A stretch of DNA of 64,000 bases from Aurelia coerulea (lineage: Eukaryota > Cnidaria > Scyphozoa > Semaeostomeae > Ulmaridae). Location of the stretch: assembly GCA_039566865.1 (NCBI GenBank), contig CM076943.1, forward strand, positions 43,408,663 through 43,472,662, in the 5' to 3' direction. Both the position numbers and the translations under genes were made by a program. Positions within the stretch are counted from its first letter, which is position 1. Every line of letters starts with the position of its first letter. Below the pieces are notes generated by a model that made no database searches, was not told the DNA's origin, and worked only from the letters and a program-made list of their open reading frames with translations. Positions 33,331 through 44,634 of this stretch are shown here, in pieces.

Positions 33331-34125
33331 GACAGATTTTATAAAACAATGCCACGAGTTGCTTTTGATTGACACCGGAGTTCAAAGCGATTTGCGATCG
33401 CAGACAAAGAAAATTCTCTGAACCAATAATTAAAACAAACAAAAGCCACAATGGCAGTATTCATCAATACGGTACTGGACCACAGCTTTTGACTTACTTT
33501 CTATAATCGACAGTTATCAAACAAGGGCAGATCTTGTAATACAATAGCATGAGTTACTTTTGTTGACACCTCAGTTCAAAGCGATTAGCGATCACAGACA
33601 AAGGAAATTATCTCAACCAGTAATTCAAAACAAACAAAGCCGCAAAAGTTTCTTTGAAACCCGGGTAGCTAGCTCGCTCGTTGTACATTCCAGAAATGGG
33701 TTTTAAGGGCAAACATGAGCATAGATCGAAAGAAGAAGGATGCATCTACAAATTTGCCGCGGGCATTTTCTTTGTTTGGTTCACAAGCCGTTTAGGAGGC
33801 GATTCAATTCTCTTATTTTTTTGGGTGTTATCAAAACATTTACTGCTCAGCCTCTGGACCAAAGAAATAAAATGCCCGCGGCAGATGTGTTGATATATCC
33901 TTCTTCTTTCGATCTATGCTCATGTTTAACCTTAAAAATAATTTCTGGAATGCATAACGAGCGTGCTAGCTACCTGGGTTTCCGAAAAAACTTTTGGGGC
34001 TTTGTTTGTTTTGAATTACTGGTTGAGAGAATTTCCTTTGTCTGTGATCGCTAATCGCTTTGAATTGAGGTGTCAACAAAAGCAACTCATGCTATTGCAT
34101 TACAAAATCTGCCTTTGTTCAGTTA
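33331..34125. repeat. Fold-back repeat with an extra partial copy
   Basis: The arms 33511-33790 and 33861-34125 are inverted copies (for example caaagcgattagcgatcaca with its complement near 34043) around a 70 bp centre. A direct partial third copy, gttcaaagcgatttgcgatc, lies at 33331-33451. The small ORFs here are by-products of the symmetry. Confidence 0.8.
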
Positions 34126-35091
34126 TCAAGGAAAGTCATGTTCTTTACAAAAAGAAACGCATTCCTGCATGTCTTAGATCAATGCAGGCATTTCAGCAAA
34201 CATGAAGAAGTCAACCTTTATCTTCAGCTTTCGAGGAAACCCAAAAGGTGATCTCACTAAAGTACACCAAGGAGCTGGATGGGCGCTTTTTCGTCTGTAT
34301 ACTTCCTGGGAATACTTTAAACCCACATTGATATGTTAAAGTTGCTTCATTCTTCGCAAGTTTATCATGCACTCAAATTTGTGTGTCTTCTCTAAAACAG
34401 GGGGTGCTCTCTCCTCGATTAGTTTATCCATTGAGAGAGCCCCCTCCTTATATTAAGAAATTCCCTGCATACAATTTTGTTTTGTTTCTATCGCCTATAT
34501 TATAAGCATTTATATTTATCTTGATTTACATTGTTATTTACATATGACTGATTATAGACTTGTTTGCATATGGTGGAATTTTTAAAATGAGAAACTGAAC
34601 GAAACTGACGGGGTTGATTCAAGGAATAAACCAACAAAGTACGTTGTTTCCATAATCTGCCTTTAGATAAGATGCGTTTATTCTCTGCTGCATAATTCTC
34701 AGGAAATTCAGCATGAACGATAGGACACCAAATGTGAAAGTTTTATTGGTTGCGGGCCACCTTAAAATTAGTTGACGGAGATAAATAGCCACCTCCGGGC
34801 CTGCATATACAGGGAGCTGGGCAAGCTAAAAATAGATCTTGTTTCTTAGCCAATGAAAATTGAGAACTCTTGTCGTGATCACCACTTTCAGGTGATCAGG
34901 CTTTCATGAGGTTGATGATTAAGGTGGATCTGCACTTAAGGTGGCTCATTACTGAAAATTTCAAAATGACGAAACAGCGATAAGGTGGCTCACTTCCAAG
35001 TGAAAATTAGGCAAAAACACACACAAAACAATTGGTTAAGATGGCTCATTACTAATAAAACTTCACACTTTATGTCCTATCACTCATGCTT
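34126..35091. other. No gene seen
   Basis: AT-rich sequence with a few aaggtggctca-type direct repeats at 34932-35049. No ORF over 65 codons looks real. Confidence 0.4.
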
Positions 35092-35520
35092 TGTCAAAAA
35101 AGGTGCGCTTATTTTTAATCGAAGGTATAAAGAACTGCTCCATAAACAACTCAGAAGTAGAATTGGTAGGCTCTCATAAGGTTTCTCATCATCTCATCAG
35201 GTTTCTAAGGCTCTCTTCTAGTGCAACGAATAACTAATAACAACTATTTACAATATTTATAAGTAGAGGACTGTATAAAATATTCTCTCCATGGAAGATG
35301 TTGTAGTAAAGGCTCGAACTTCTTAATATTTATTTTATCACTTGTTTAGGCTCAAACTCCAAGATTCATATCGCGTGTTTTCTTCAGACTTTAGGCTCGG
35401 AAATCATGCCCCTATTCAGGCAAAGAGATCTATTTACAGCCCCCTACACGTAAGCCAATATCAATATTTACGTAAGTTAATCTAACCCGGGGGTCATCAC
35501 AAATTACAGTTTATCTCACA
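35092..35520 (-). repeat. 3' LTR of the older BEL/Pao element
   Basis: It matches 49284-49705 over its whole length and starts TGTCAAAAAAGG and ends ctcaca. I count roughly 15 substitutions plus several short indels between the pair. The polypurine tract (aaggggggag on the minus strand) abuts it at 35521-35530. Confidence 0.9.
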
Positions 35521-35532
35521 CTCCCCCCTTGA

Positions 35533-36427
35533 TCAATCTGGGTCTGATTGATCAACAGTAAGTCTACGCAACAAGTCAGCATTCTGCGCTGCTAGCCTTC
35601 TAGGGGGTCTAGCAGGCTTCTCTTCCAGAATCACTTCATCGTTCTCTTCATCAACTGGTAAGGAATGAATGTTCTTACCTTGCTCCTTGTGATTTACCTC
35701 AATCGGGAACAATGACTGAATTGGTCTTCTAAGTCTTGTAAGTGTCCCTCTGTTGTTGACAACTCTAACCTTAGCACCCCGGATTTCTTTGTCTTTACTG
35801 GGAATCAACTCCTCCACAACTGCTACTTTCCACTCTCCTCTGCAACAATTTGGATCTTTTACAATAACAATGTATCCAGATTCAATGTTTCTTCCCTTTT
35901 CATTGACCTCTCTGGAATGATGGTGTTCTCTCAAAGTCAGTAAATATTCGTTACTCCAGCGTCGCCAGAAATGTCCTAGAAGTGTGCGTAGATAACGAGC
36001 ACGCTTCTCTACAACACTGGCGTCATATTCATCTTCTTCATCAAACTCGTCTTGACTTGGGAGTGTAAGAATGCGTCTCCCAATTACAAGATGAGCTGGA
36101 GTTAAGGGTTCTTCAAAGTCCTCAGGGTTGAGATATGCTAATGGTCTGGAATTTATTGTCCCTTCCACTTCTGCTATGACTGTCGTCAGCTCCTCAAAGT
36201 CCAATCTGGCCCTTCCAAGAATCTTGCGCAGCAACCGCTTCATCAATTGTACCATACGTTCGTAATACCCACCAAACTATGCCGCTCTCTCTAAGATGAA
36301 TCTCCAAATTATTTTCTTGTGTGCGACGAACCTCTGAACTTCTTGGGCTTCCAAGATTTTGCCGATTTCTTTGTTTGCGTTCTTGAAAGTCTTTGCATTA
36401 TCTGATGTAATTCTCCATGGTAAACCT
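35533..36427 (-). pseudogene. Older BEL/Pao element: integrase C-terminal part
   Basis: The open frame enters just left of the younger element. It has the WRITSDNAKTF motif (second catalytic Asp) near 36405, a TAG at 36279-36277 in the conserved region before the catalytic Glu, then the BEL-type C-terminal domain (RYLRTLLGHFWRRWSNEYL near 36015, GEWKVAVVEELIPS near 35840). Confidence 0.85.
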
Positions 36428-36964
36428 TGTCGGGAATCACGCTTTAATCCGCAGCAAAACTCACGATTAGACCCACAAAGAATCTCGATGTTGAAGCTCA
36501 CTTGATCACAACTGCGTATGTCTACTCTCTCTGATTTTACTGTTAATGTGACGTTAATACTGTTGATACTGTTACGCTTTACACACTTACACTCACTCTC
36601 CCTCCTCTACGGTAAGGCTACAGCTTTTATACTGTTTGCTTAGAATGTTCTCGTAATGCTGCGTAATGCTATATTATCATGACTACTCAAATTATTATGA
36701 AATACTCCTAATTTGTCCAAAGTCCAAAGAATTCCTTTGTGTTTATTCACCCTACCCCTAGAATGTTCCAGATAAGCCCCTACGTGTCTAGATTACGATT
36801 TCGTACGATTACGCAATTTCTATACGAAAGCGAGGCTACATGTTTGTCATTAGGCCTAAAATGGCGAATGGCGAAGCAAGATGATTCAGCTGTTGACTAC
36901 AATGTGGCATGCGTAAGCGTTAGTTATTACTGATTTATAACTATATTCTAGAATATTCTCGACA
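36428..36964 (-). repeat. 3' LTR of the younger BEL/Pao element
   Basis: Begins tgtcgggaatcacgc and ends attctcgaca on the + strand, so it has TG...CA ends with a short inverted repeat. The polypurine tract (ggggggaggg on the minus strand) is at 36965-36974. Confidence 0.95.
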
Positions 36965-37019
36965 CCCTCCCCCCATTTGAGAAGGAAGTTCTCAAATGTC
37001 ATCTTTTTATCATGGATGT

Positions 37020-38790
37020 TCACCTTTCTACCAAAGGCTCATGGTTCTCTTCTTCCATCTGATCTTTCGTTCTTAGTGTAGCGATTGCAGCTGCATCACG
37101 TCTCGGACGAAACTCCCTGGCATCAGCATTTAGCTCTGTAGTTCTTGTTACTGTAGCATCGTCACATTGAAGCTCTAGTGGATAAAGATGTTGTACTGCT
37201 CGTTCAAGTGTCGATTTTCCAGCTCTTAGCTTTGCTCCACGAACAATGCCATCTCTACCCGTAATCAGCTGTTGAATGATGCCGATTCTCCATTGCCCCC
37301 TGTTCTTTTCCTCTCCCTTGATGAGCATGACATCGCCGATATTCAACGTATTAGTCTTGCCGTAATGTTTCAAATTGTGCCTTTCTCGGAGTCCCTTTAG
37401 GTATTCGTTGCTCCATCGATTCCAGATCCGCTGTTTGCATTCATTTAGGTGGCGTGCTCTCTTCCTCAGGTCTCGATCGTCGATATCGTCAATGTCGTGA
37501 TCTGGTGGGTAGTTTGGTTGCCCAAAGAGCATGACATTGGGTGTGAGTATGGGCATCTGGACGTCATCTTCTACGTAACTGAGTGGTCGGTTATTGAGCG
37601 TCAGCTCCACATCCAGCAATACATCAACGAGCTCGTTCCACGTCAACGTTGTTTTGCCGACGACCTTGAATAGGGCTTGCTTAGTAAGACCTACCATTCT
37701 CTCGAACTGTCCGCCCCACCAGGCGGCCCGGCTAAGATTAAATTGCCATTTGATATTGTTTGAAGAAAGGTAGTCATGGATTTTCTCATTTCTCATTGCC
37801 TTCTTTAACCATCTTGATGCCGCTACAAATGTCGAGAAGTTGTCAGAATATATCTTGTCTGGTCGGCCTCTTCTCGCAAAGAATCTCTTCAGAGTTGGCA
37901 AGAATAGCTCCAGTGATTGATCTGGTAACAACTCCAAACACAGGGCACGAGTAAGGCTGCAGGTGAACAGCAAAATGTAAGCCTTTCCACAAACTTTCTC
38001 ACTTTTCTTGTAAATTATTGGGCCTGCGAAGTCTAGCCCAATCACCTGGTATGGTCTGTCTCCAGTTGTACGTTCTACTGGTAGCTTAGCTGTTGGTGGC
38101 TTCTTCAGTGCAACTGCTTGGAAACGCTTGCAGCCAAAACAGCTCCGTATGGTCTTCTTTGTCAGTTGGCGTAATCTAGGTATCCAGTAATGCTCTCTTA
38201 TCCTTGTCATGGTTAATCCAACTCCCCCGTGCAATGTAGCGAGATGAGCGTCCATCACGATTTTCTCGGTGAATTTTGAATGTGTTGGTAGGTACACAGG
38301 ATAGACGCCTTGAATTCTACCGATACATATGTAGATTCCTCTGTTGTCTTGCTTTAAATTGAATTGGCTAACATGTTGCTTGAACTTTGGGTCTTCATTC
38401 ACTCCCCCTTGGACTCTTTTGATCCAAATTTCGTTTGCTGCATTGATTTCCTCTGTCACCAGCGGTCCATATCTCTTCTCTCTGTTTGTACAGTTCCTCT
38501 TGAATCGCAGAATCCAACCAGTTATTCGAATTGCCTTTTTGTAAGAGAAACGGTGCATTAGCTCATCGATCACTGACCGTCGTTGCCAAGATTTCCTTTA
38601 TTTTCTTTGCTTCCTCTTCACTTTCCACTGTTGCCGCTGTTTCAATGTCTTCAGGCCATATGTCACTGTTTGAAAGCCAACAAGGGCCCCTCCACCATAG
38701 CTGAGACTCTTGCAAATCACTTGCAGAACAACCTCTGCTTCCTATGTCTGCAGGATTTTGCTCTCCAGGTACATGTCTCCAAGTACCAAC
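37020..38790 (-). CDS. Younger BEL/Pao element: integrase
   Basis: Minus-strand ORF from 38573 to 37020. It has an HHCC-type zinc motif (H-x3-H at HLATLH, then CFGC near 38125), the catalytic DDE core (GLDFAGP near 38040, YSDNFSTF near 37855, ERMVG Glu near 37700), and a BEL-type C-terminal domain ([14 protein letters not shown] near 37420, [11 protein letters not shown] near 37285). The frame upstream of 38573 belongs to the RNase H-integrase linker and has a stop at about 38577. It copies element DNA into the host genome. The 1.7 kb insert separates it from RT. Confidence 0.9.
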
Positions 38791-40496
38791 GTATTCTCAT
38801 CGGATCCGTCCCCCTTCCTTCCAGACCACTAAGATATGGAGAGAGCGAAGGGGGCTTCGCTGTCTGGAAGGAAAGTAGGATCATGGTGGAACCGTCGCTG
38901 AGGGAGGAGTGGTGGGTCGATTTTATTACTGTGCACTGCTTGTTGCTCACAAAGAAGGCTGAAATGAGCTCGGAATTTTCCTATATACTGACCTATTCCC
39001 AAGTGGCTACAAAACTGTTCACCTCAGGCCTCTCAAGCAGTCTCGGGTGTGTAGAACCTTAGAGTCTTGGAATTTCGTGAGACTTCTCCGGTGAGAATAC
39101 CAACGTATTCTCATCGGCTCCGTCCCCCTTCCTTCCAGACCACTAAGATATGGAGAGAGCTTCGGGGGCCGCAGATCTGGACTAAACGAGAAATGGAGAC
39201 ATAAAATAAACACACTGAATATTTTTCCAAACATCATACATAATATAGAGCCCCCTCCATTACTCAAGTAGAATAGGTTCGTAGAAGATCGGCGCCAAAT
39301 GAAAACAACGAGGAGCACAAATGCTATGAACATTGCAAGTTATAAAAGATCATCGTACTCGGAAAATTACATAATTTGGAGACACCTGTAAATTTACTAG
39401 TTTTCTATCTTATTTCCTATGTGCCTTCTTGGGTTGAACTTATCGGTCTCTGACGGGTTGGGCTGGAGGGTTTCCCCCTAAAATTACATCAAGATAATTT
39501 GTCTTTAAACACTAACCCTCAGTTCACTCAGATAGTTGCAGAAGGATGACAAACAATAATATTTTGGAATTAATAATGAAGACAAATGAGAAGGAAAACC
39601 CTCCAACCCAACCACTCAGAACAGCAGCTTAGAGCCGTGTATTAAGGTCTTTAGTTAGGCCCCCGAGTGGTTGAGAAGAAGTAAGCGATCCTTCAAATTG
39701 CTTTTGAAAAACTCCTTGCAATGCTTGCTCAAGCAGGGATATATAATCTCGATTCAAAACCCTTGACGGATCTATTCTTGCCACAACGATCCAAGCATCA
39801 GAAAATGTTCTTGTTCTCCTCTGATAAGATTGCTCCCGCAATTAGGGCTTCAGTGAGATACTATTATGATAAAAGCCAGTGTTGCTGAAAGAATATAACA
39901 TTATATAATTATAGCCTTGAACCATAGAAATATGCCTTGAACCTATCGCTAGCGATACCTTGCTTCCCTCCACCATAGCTGAGACTCTTGCAAATCACTT
40001 GCAGAACAACCTCTGCTTCCTAAAGCTAACGATGTCATGCTAAAACGCAGATCTTTCGTTATAAAACGCAGATCTTTCGTTGCTGAAAAACATGCATAAA
40101 ATTCTAAGCCTAAAGCTAACGATGTCATGCTAAAACGCAGATCTTTCGTTGCTGAAAAACATGCATAAGATTCTAAACCTAAAGCTAACGATGTCATGCA
40201 AAAACGCAGATCTTTCGTTGCTGAAAAACATGCATAAAATTCTAAGCCTAAAGCTAACGATGTCATGCAAAAACGCAGATCTTTCGTTGCTGAAAAACAT
40301 GCATAAAATTCTTGGCCTAAAGCTAACGATGTCATGCTAAAACGCAGATCTTTCGTTGCTGAAAAACATGCATAAAATTCTAAGCCTAAAGCTAACGATG
40401 TCATGCTAAAACGCAGATCTTTCGTTGCTGAAAAACATGCATAAAATTCTCTGCTAAAACGCAGAGGATTTTGCTCATGTTATGTTGTCCAGTTTT
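38786..40496. repeat. 1.7 kb rearranged insert between RNase H and integrase
   Basis: The 18 bp ggtacatgtctccaagta occurs at 38768-38785 and 40497-40514, flanking the insert. Inside, a 60 bp block starting ccaacgtattctcatcgg occurs at 38788 and 39102. A 57 bp piece of the element itself (38688-38744) is repeated at 39966-40022, and a minisatellite follows. A hairpin pairs gggttgggctggagggtttt near 39458 with its complement near 39595. Confidence 0.75.
40021..40460 (-). repeat. 69 bp minisatellite, in frame as a 23-residue repeat
   Basis: Units start at 40111, 40180, 40249, 40318 and 40387, with a rearranged one at 40021. Each carries taaagctaacgatgtcatg and acgcagatctttcgttgctg. Because 69 is divisible by three, the minus strand stays open (40404-39949) with a MTSLALG...FSATKDLRF repeat that runs into the duplicated linker segment of the element. 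Confidence 0.9.
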
Positions 40497-42410
40497 GGTA
40501 CATGTCTCCAAGTAATAAAGTCTTTCGATCTTATTTTCTTCACTCTGTTCTGTACATACTGTTTGTAGTTTCCTTCACCTCTTATCCAATGAAGTGCAAC
40601 TTTGCTATCTGTCCACGCGATTGTTTGTTTCACAGGAAGATTAGCCAAAGCATCTCTCACATTTTCTAACAAGTTTGCGGCCATATGCGATGAAACGAGC
40701 TCAAGTCTGGGAATTGTTGTATCCTTCTTTGCCAAACGAGATTTTGCTGCTAGAATACCTTGACTGATACCCGAAGACTGATGTACAACAGCATAAACAC
40801 AGGCAGATGTCCCTACCTCACTGGCATCACCAAACGCATGGAGCTCGATTGAGTCGATCGTCTCTCTGTATGTACATAAACTCCGTACAACTTCCATCTT
40901 GATTGGTAAGCTTTCAGTGTACCTTTTCCATCGTTTTGCAATGTTGTCAGGTAGTTCTTGATCCCAAGATATCTTTGCATCACAACGTTCACGAAAGAGC
41001 ACTTTTCCTCGCAGGGTGACTCGAGACACTATCCCTATCGGATCATAGATGGATGCAAGTGTCTGTAAAACTCCTCGCTTTGTTGTTTCTCCAAATTTTG
41101 TCGGAAATGTGACAGCAATCTTGTCTTCTGATTTGCTCCATTGGAGGCCAAGTAACTTTGTCTCGAGTTGCTGCTTGGCATATGTCTGCTCATTATCACC
41201 AGCTTCTATATGATCACCTTCAAGCTGCCTCTCGTTGGAATGCCATTTGTGCAATGAGAACCCGGCATCCTTGAAAACCTGAATTGCTCTGGCTTTAAAC
41301 TGCTGCATTTCGTCGATAGTGCACCCTCCACTGATAACGTCGTCAACGTACAGACTTCTCCTGATTTCTTCGATGGTCTCTGCATGCTGGCCATCATACG
41401 ATAGAAGATGTTGTTCGAGTGTACCACCCAGTAGAAACGGAGATTGTGTTAATCCAAACAAGGCTCTGGTAAATCTCAGTACCTCCACTTCTTCTCGTTG
41501 TATGTCCTTGATCCAGTGAAATCTTAACGTATCACGATCTTCTTCGCGTATTCTTACTTGCAAGAACGCCTTCTTTAGGTCACCAGCTACGGCAATTGGC
41601 TTAAGTCTGTTGCGAACAATGATACTCCAGAGCAAGTTTAGCAGTGAAGGTCCAGTCTCAAGACAGTCGTTCAAGGAAGGGCTCTTCTCATCTTGTCTTG
41701 CTGATGCATCAAAAACCACCCGTAATTTTGTGCTTTCTGCGTTTTCACGAACTACTGCCTTGTGTGGTATGTAGAATACTTTTCCAGCAGGCTCTTTGTT
41801 TTCTGGAACTCTTTCTACGATTCCCTGTTCCAGGTATTCTTGAATGACACCATGGTAACCTTCATACAACGTTGGTTGACACTTTAACTTCCGCAGTAAT
41901 GTTGACAATCTGCCTAAACTCCCTTTCTCGTTCGTAGGTAGCGATGGGTGTCCAACCTTCCAGAGTAGGCCAGTTTCATACCACCCTTCCTCACTTCTGG
42001 TTAATTGATCCTTGACGTCTTCGTAGACCGTCTGCTCGTCACCAGCGGGAGAATCCTCAATCCCAAGAACATCCAGTCTGCACAGTCGGTCGTAATCTTC
42101 ACTTGTTGTTCTGGTGAGATATAAGTTGGATAAGTTCACTTCTGCACCAGGTGAAATTATTGTCCATCCAAACCGTGTGTACTCAGCCACTGGATCTCCC
42201 GGATCACCAATCCTTGGCTTTGTAGAAGTTTTGATTCTTGAATACTCGCTTGCTCCCAAAACAAGATGTATTGGTAATTCACTCTTCGAGTCGGTATCGA
42301 TCATTTTCACGCCCTTGAGGTGTTGATATCTCTTAATCATTGAATCATATTTTGGGTTTGCTACGGACAGCAATACACTTTTGTCCACCTTGCTGACGTC
42401 GTATATATCT
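40475..42410 (-). CDS. Younger BEL/Pao element: reverse transcriptase and RNase H
   Basis: The minus-strand ORF begins in overlap with the gag ORF and ends at 40475. The linker has KLGWTI-type spacing (RFGWTIISPG near 42165). RT has AVAGDLKKAFLQVRI near 41590, ALFGLTQSPF near 41450 and the catalytic SLYVDD box near 41340. RNase H has AFGDASEVGTSACVY near 40830, the IPRLELVSSHM motif near 40710, and WTDSKVALHWI near 40610. The ORF stops at TAA 40475-40477, where the 1.7 kb insert starts to replace the normal linker. Length fits a complete RT-RNase H. Confidence 0.92.
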
Positions 42411-43962
42411 CAAAATCTTCCTCGCAGTTGGTTATCTTCAAGTTGTAGATCTGGATCTTCCTTGCCGCTGTGTGCATCATCATCTCTATTTTCCTGCTTT
42501 CTGTTCTTGAAGCACTGATGTCAAGTCTGTTGATGAGTGTTGCGGAAGCATAAGAACTTCCAGCTCCTGTATCCAGTAGAGCTCTGCACTTGACGCCGTT
42601 AACTTTTACAACTACAACTGGATATGTTACTGGATGAATTTCAGATGTCATCATTGTCTGCTCAGCTGCTTCCGGTGGCTTGTCACAAATGGATGTGTGA
42701 TGTCTTGATCCACATTTCATACACCCTTGCTTGCTTCTGCACTCTGCTGCTCTGTGACTGGAACCCAGGCAGTTAAAGCAAAGTCTCTTCTTGGATACAA
42801 CTTGTCGGCGTGCTTCAAGAGAACTGATTTTTGAACAATTGCTAGCTTTGTGAAAATCTCCTCCACAATACCCACATTTCCGTCCTTTCCACTGCTTCTG
42901 ATCAGTTTGAAGTGTCCTGTCAATTTTACGTGGTGATCCGACGTAATCTTTCTTTTCACTTGCAATTGGGTTTCTCTCTGTCCACTTGCGAAGGGCTTCT
43001 ACGAGCTGTGGAAATTCCCAGCTATCCCAGTTATCATCATTTCTCACAAGGTCGGATCGTATCCCTGGCAGTCTATCCATCAGAAGTCTGACGTATCCAT
43101 TTATTGTCTTCAGCTTTCCCATTGTTTCCATCGCTTGGACGTGCGTTACAAGCTTCTCGAAGAATTCATGTATTTTCACAGGATTTGCTCCATTGATTGT
43201 GGGTAGATCCATTATGCCTTTCACGTGTGCTGTGATGATCTCACTCGGTTTCCCAAACTTTGATTGCAGTATGCTTTTGGCTCTCTCGTATCCCTCAGAT
43301 GTAAAAGGCAACCCATCAATGAGGAGGCGAACCTTCGAATCCAATAGCTCTTTGAGATATGAGAATTTGGAAACATTCGAAATCTTTGTACTGTCTATTT
43401 CTGCACTGAATTGGTTCCAAAATCTCATCCAGTCGATTGGTGTACCATTGAATCTTGTAATGCTCAGCTTTGGCAGCTTCACCTTTACGTCGTGCTCCTC
43501 GTGTACGGGCCTTTTCTCCTCACTGTGCTTCATTTCGTATTGCTCTCTGAGGTGAAGTTTCATTTCTTCAATGCGTTTCTCCTCTTCGAATCTCTTCTGC
43601 AAACGTAGCTCTTCCTCGTGCCTTTCGCTCTCGATTCTTGCTCTCTCCTTGTGCTGATCCAATGTTTCGATTGCATTGGTTAAATCTTCAACCACTTTTT
43701 CATAATGCTTCACTTTCTCCTCGAACTCCACTCCCCATTCTTCAACTTTTTGTGGGTCTTCGTTTTCAGCAATCTTGCAGTCTTCCACACTGTTTCTCAA
43801 TGCGTAAAGTTCCTCCAATCGACTAAAAATTGCTTGTAGATGTCTTTTTAACTCTCGCTCCCGGTTATCATGTAATATTTGCGATGTTTGTTTGTCTTTA
43901 ATTTCCAACAGCTTGAATTTATCCTCTAGTTTCTTCAATGCTTCTTTCGAACCCATTTCCAA
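42361..43962 (-). CDS. Younger BEL/Pao element: gag and protease
   Basis: 533 codons. The N-terminal 170 residues form a glutamate/lysine-rich coiled coil. Then comes the BEL-type gag domain (LPKLSITRFNG near 43470, SYLKELLDSKVRLLI near 43355), three zinc knuckles (CGYCGG near 42870, CFNCLG near 42780, CMKCGS near 42720), and an aspartic protease with LLDTGAGSSY near 42570. The C-terminal 12 residues look out of frame: the pol frame takes over about 20 bases before the stop, so there is a one-base shift near 42405. Confidence 0.9.
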   Translation of the reverse strand: MEMGSKEALKKLEDKFKLLEIKDKQTSQILHDNRERELKRHLQAIFSRLEELYALRNSVEDCKIAENEDPQKVEEWGVEFEEKVKHYEKVVEDLTNAIETLDQHKERARIESERHEEELRLQKRFEEEKRIEEMKLHLREQYEMKHSEEKRPVHEEHDVKVKLPKLSITRFNGTPIDWMRFWNQFSAEIDSTKISNVSKFSYLKELLDSKVRLLIDGLPFTSEGYERAKSILQSKFGKPSEIITAHVKGIMDLPTINGANPVKIHEFFEKLVTHVQAMETMGKLKTINGYVRLLMDRLPGIRSDLVRNDDNWDSWEFPQLVEALRKWTERNPIASEKKDYVGSPRKIDRTLQTDQKQWKGRKCGYCGGDFHKASNCSKISSLEARRQVVSKKRLCFNCLGSSHRAAECRSKQGCMKCGSRHHTSICDKPPEAAEQTMMTSEIHPVTYPVVVVKVNGVKCRALLDTGAGSSYASATLINRLDISASRTESRKIEMMMHTAARKIQIYNLKITNCEEDFEIYTTSARWTKVYCCP

Positions 43963-44063
43963 TCGTAGAATTACTGAATTAGGACTAATTCACTGAGAAG
44001 CTTGTTTTGTACTTGATTCTCCAGATACTCTCTTCCGTCACTGCTTTGTGCACCCAGGAATTA

Positions 44064-44081
44064 GTCCCGTCGGAGGTGCCA
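44064..44081 (-). other. Primer-binding site, younger BEL/Pao element
   Basis: On the minus strand TGGCACCTCCGACGGGAC lies three bases after the 5' LTR. It starts with TGG, as needed to pair with a tRNA CCA end. The tRNA was not identified. Confidence 0.6.
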
Positions 44082-44084
44082 CTT

Positions 44085-44630
44085 TGTCGGGAATCACGCT
44101 TTAATCCGCAACAAAACTCACGATAGATAGACCCACAAAGAATCTCGATGTTGAAGCTCACTTGATCACAACTGCGTATGTCTACTCTCTCTGATTTTAC
44201 TGTTAATGTGACGTTAATACTGTTGATACTGTTACGCTTTACACACTTACACTCACTCTCCCTCCTCTACGGTAAGGCTACAGCTTTTATACTGTTTGCT
44301 TAGAATGTTCTCGTAATGCTGCGTAATGCTATATTATCATGACTACTCAAATTATTATGAAATACTCCTAATTTGTCCAAAGTCCAAAGAATTCCTTTGT
44401 GTTTATTCACCCTACCCCTAGAATGTTCCAGATAAGCCCTACGTGTCTAGATTACGATTTCGTACGATTACGCAATTTCTATACGAAAGCGAGGCTACAT
44501 GTTTGTCATTAGGCCTAAAATGGCGAATGGCGAATGGCGAAGCAAGATGATTCAGCTGTTGACTACAATGTGGCATGCGTAAGCGTTAGTTATTACTGAT
44601 TTATAACTATATTCTAGAATATTCTCGACA
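44085..44630 (-). repeat. 5' LTR of the younger BEL/Pao element
   Basis: Nearly identical to 36428-36964. Differences seen: four extra bases in cacgatagatag, one fewer C in the aagccctacg block, an extra nine-base gcgaatggc unit, and one substitution. Transcription of the element should start here, on the minus strand. Confidence 0.95.
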
Positions 44631-44634
44631 ACCT

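Larger units (their letters stand above)
36428..44630 (-). mobile_element. Younger BEL/Pao LTR retrotransposon, 8.2 kb
   Basis: LTRs lie at 36428-36964 and 44085-44630, with ACCT duplicated at 36424-36427 and 44631-44634. The internal order is gag-protease, RT-RNase H, a rearranged 1.7 kb insert, then integrase. It sits within the integrase frame of the older element, which reads through cleanly on both sides once the 4 bp duplication is counted. The LTRs differ by only a few small indels, so insertion is recent. Confidence 0.95.

Noticed and set aside
38583..39062. 159-codon + strand ORF
   Set aside because: Antisense to the BEL/Pao linker and the rearranged insert; composition follows the opposite strand.
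42986..43555. 189-codon + strand ORF
   Set aside because: Antisense shadow of the BEL/Pao gag gene, which has clear domains on the minus strand.
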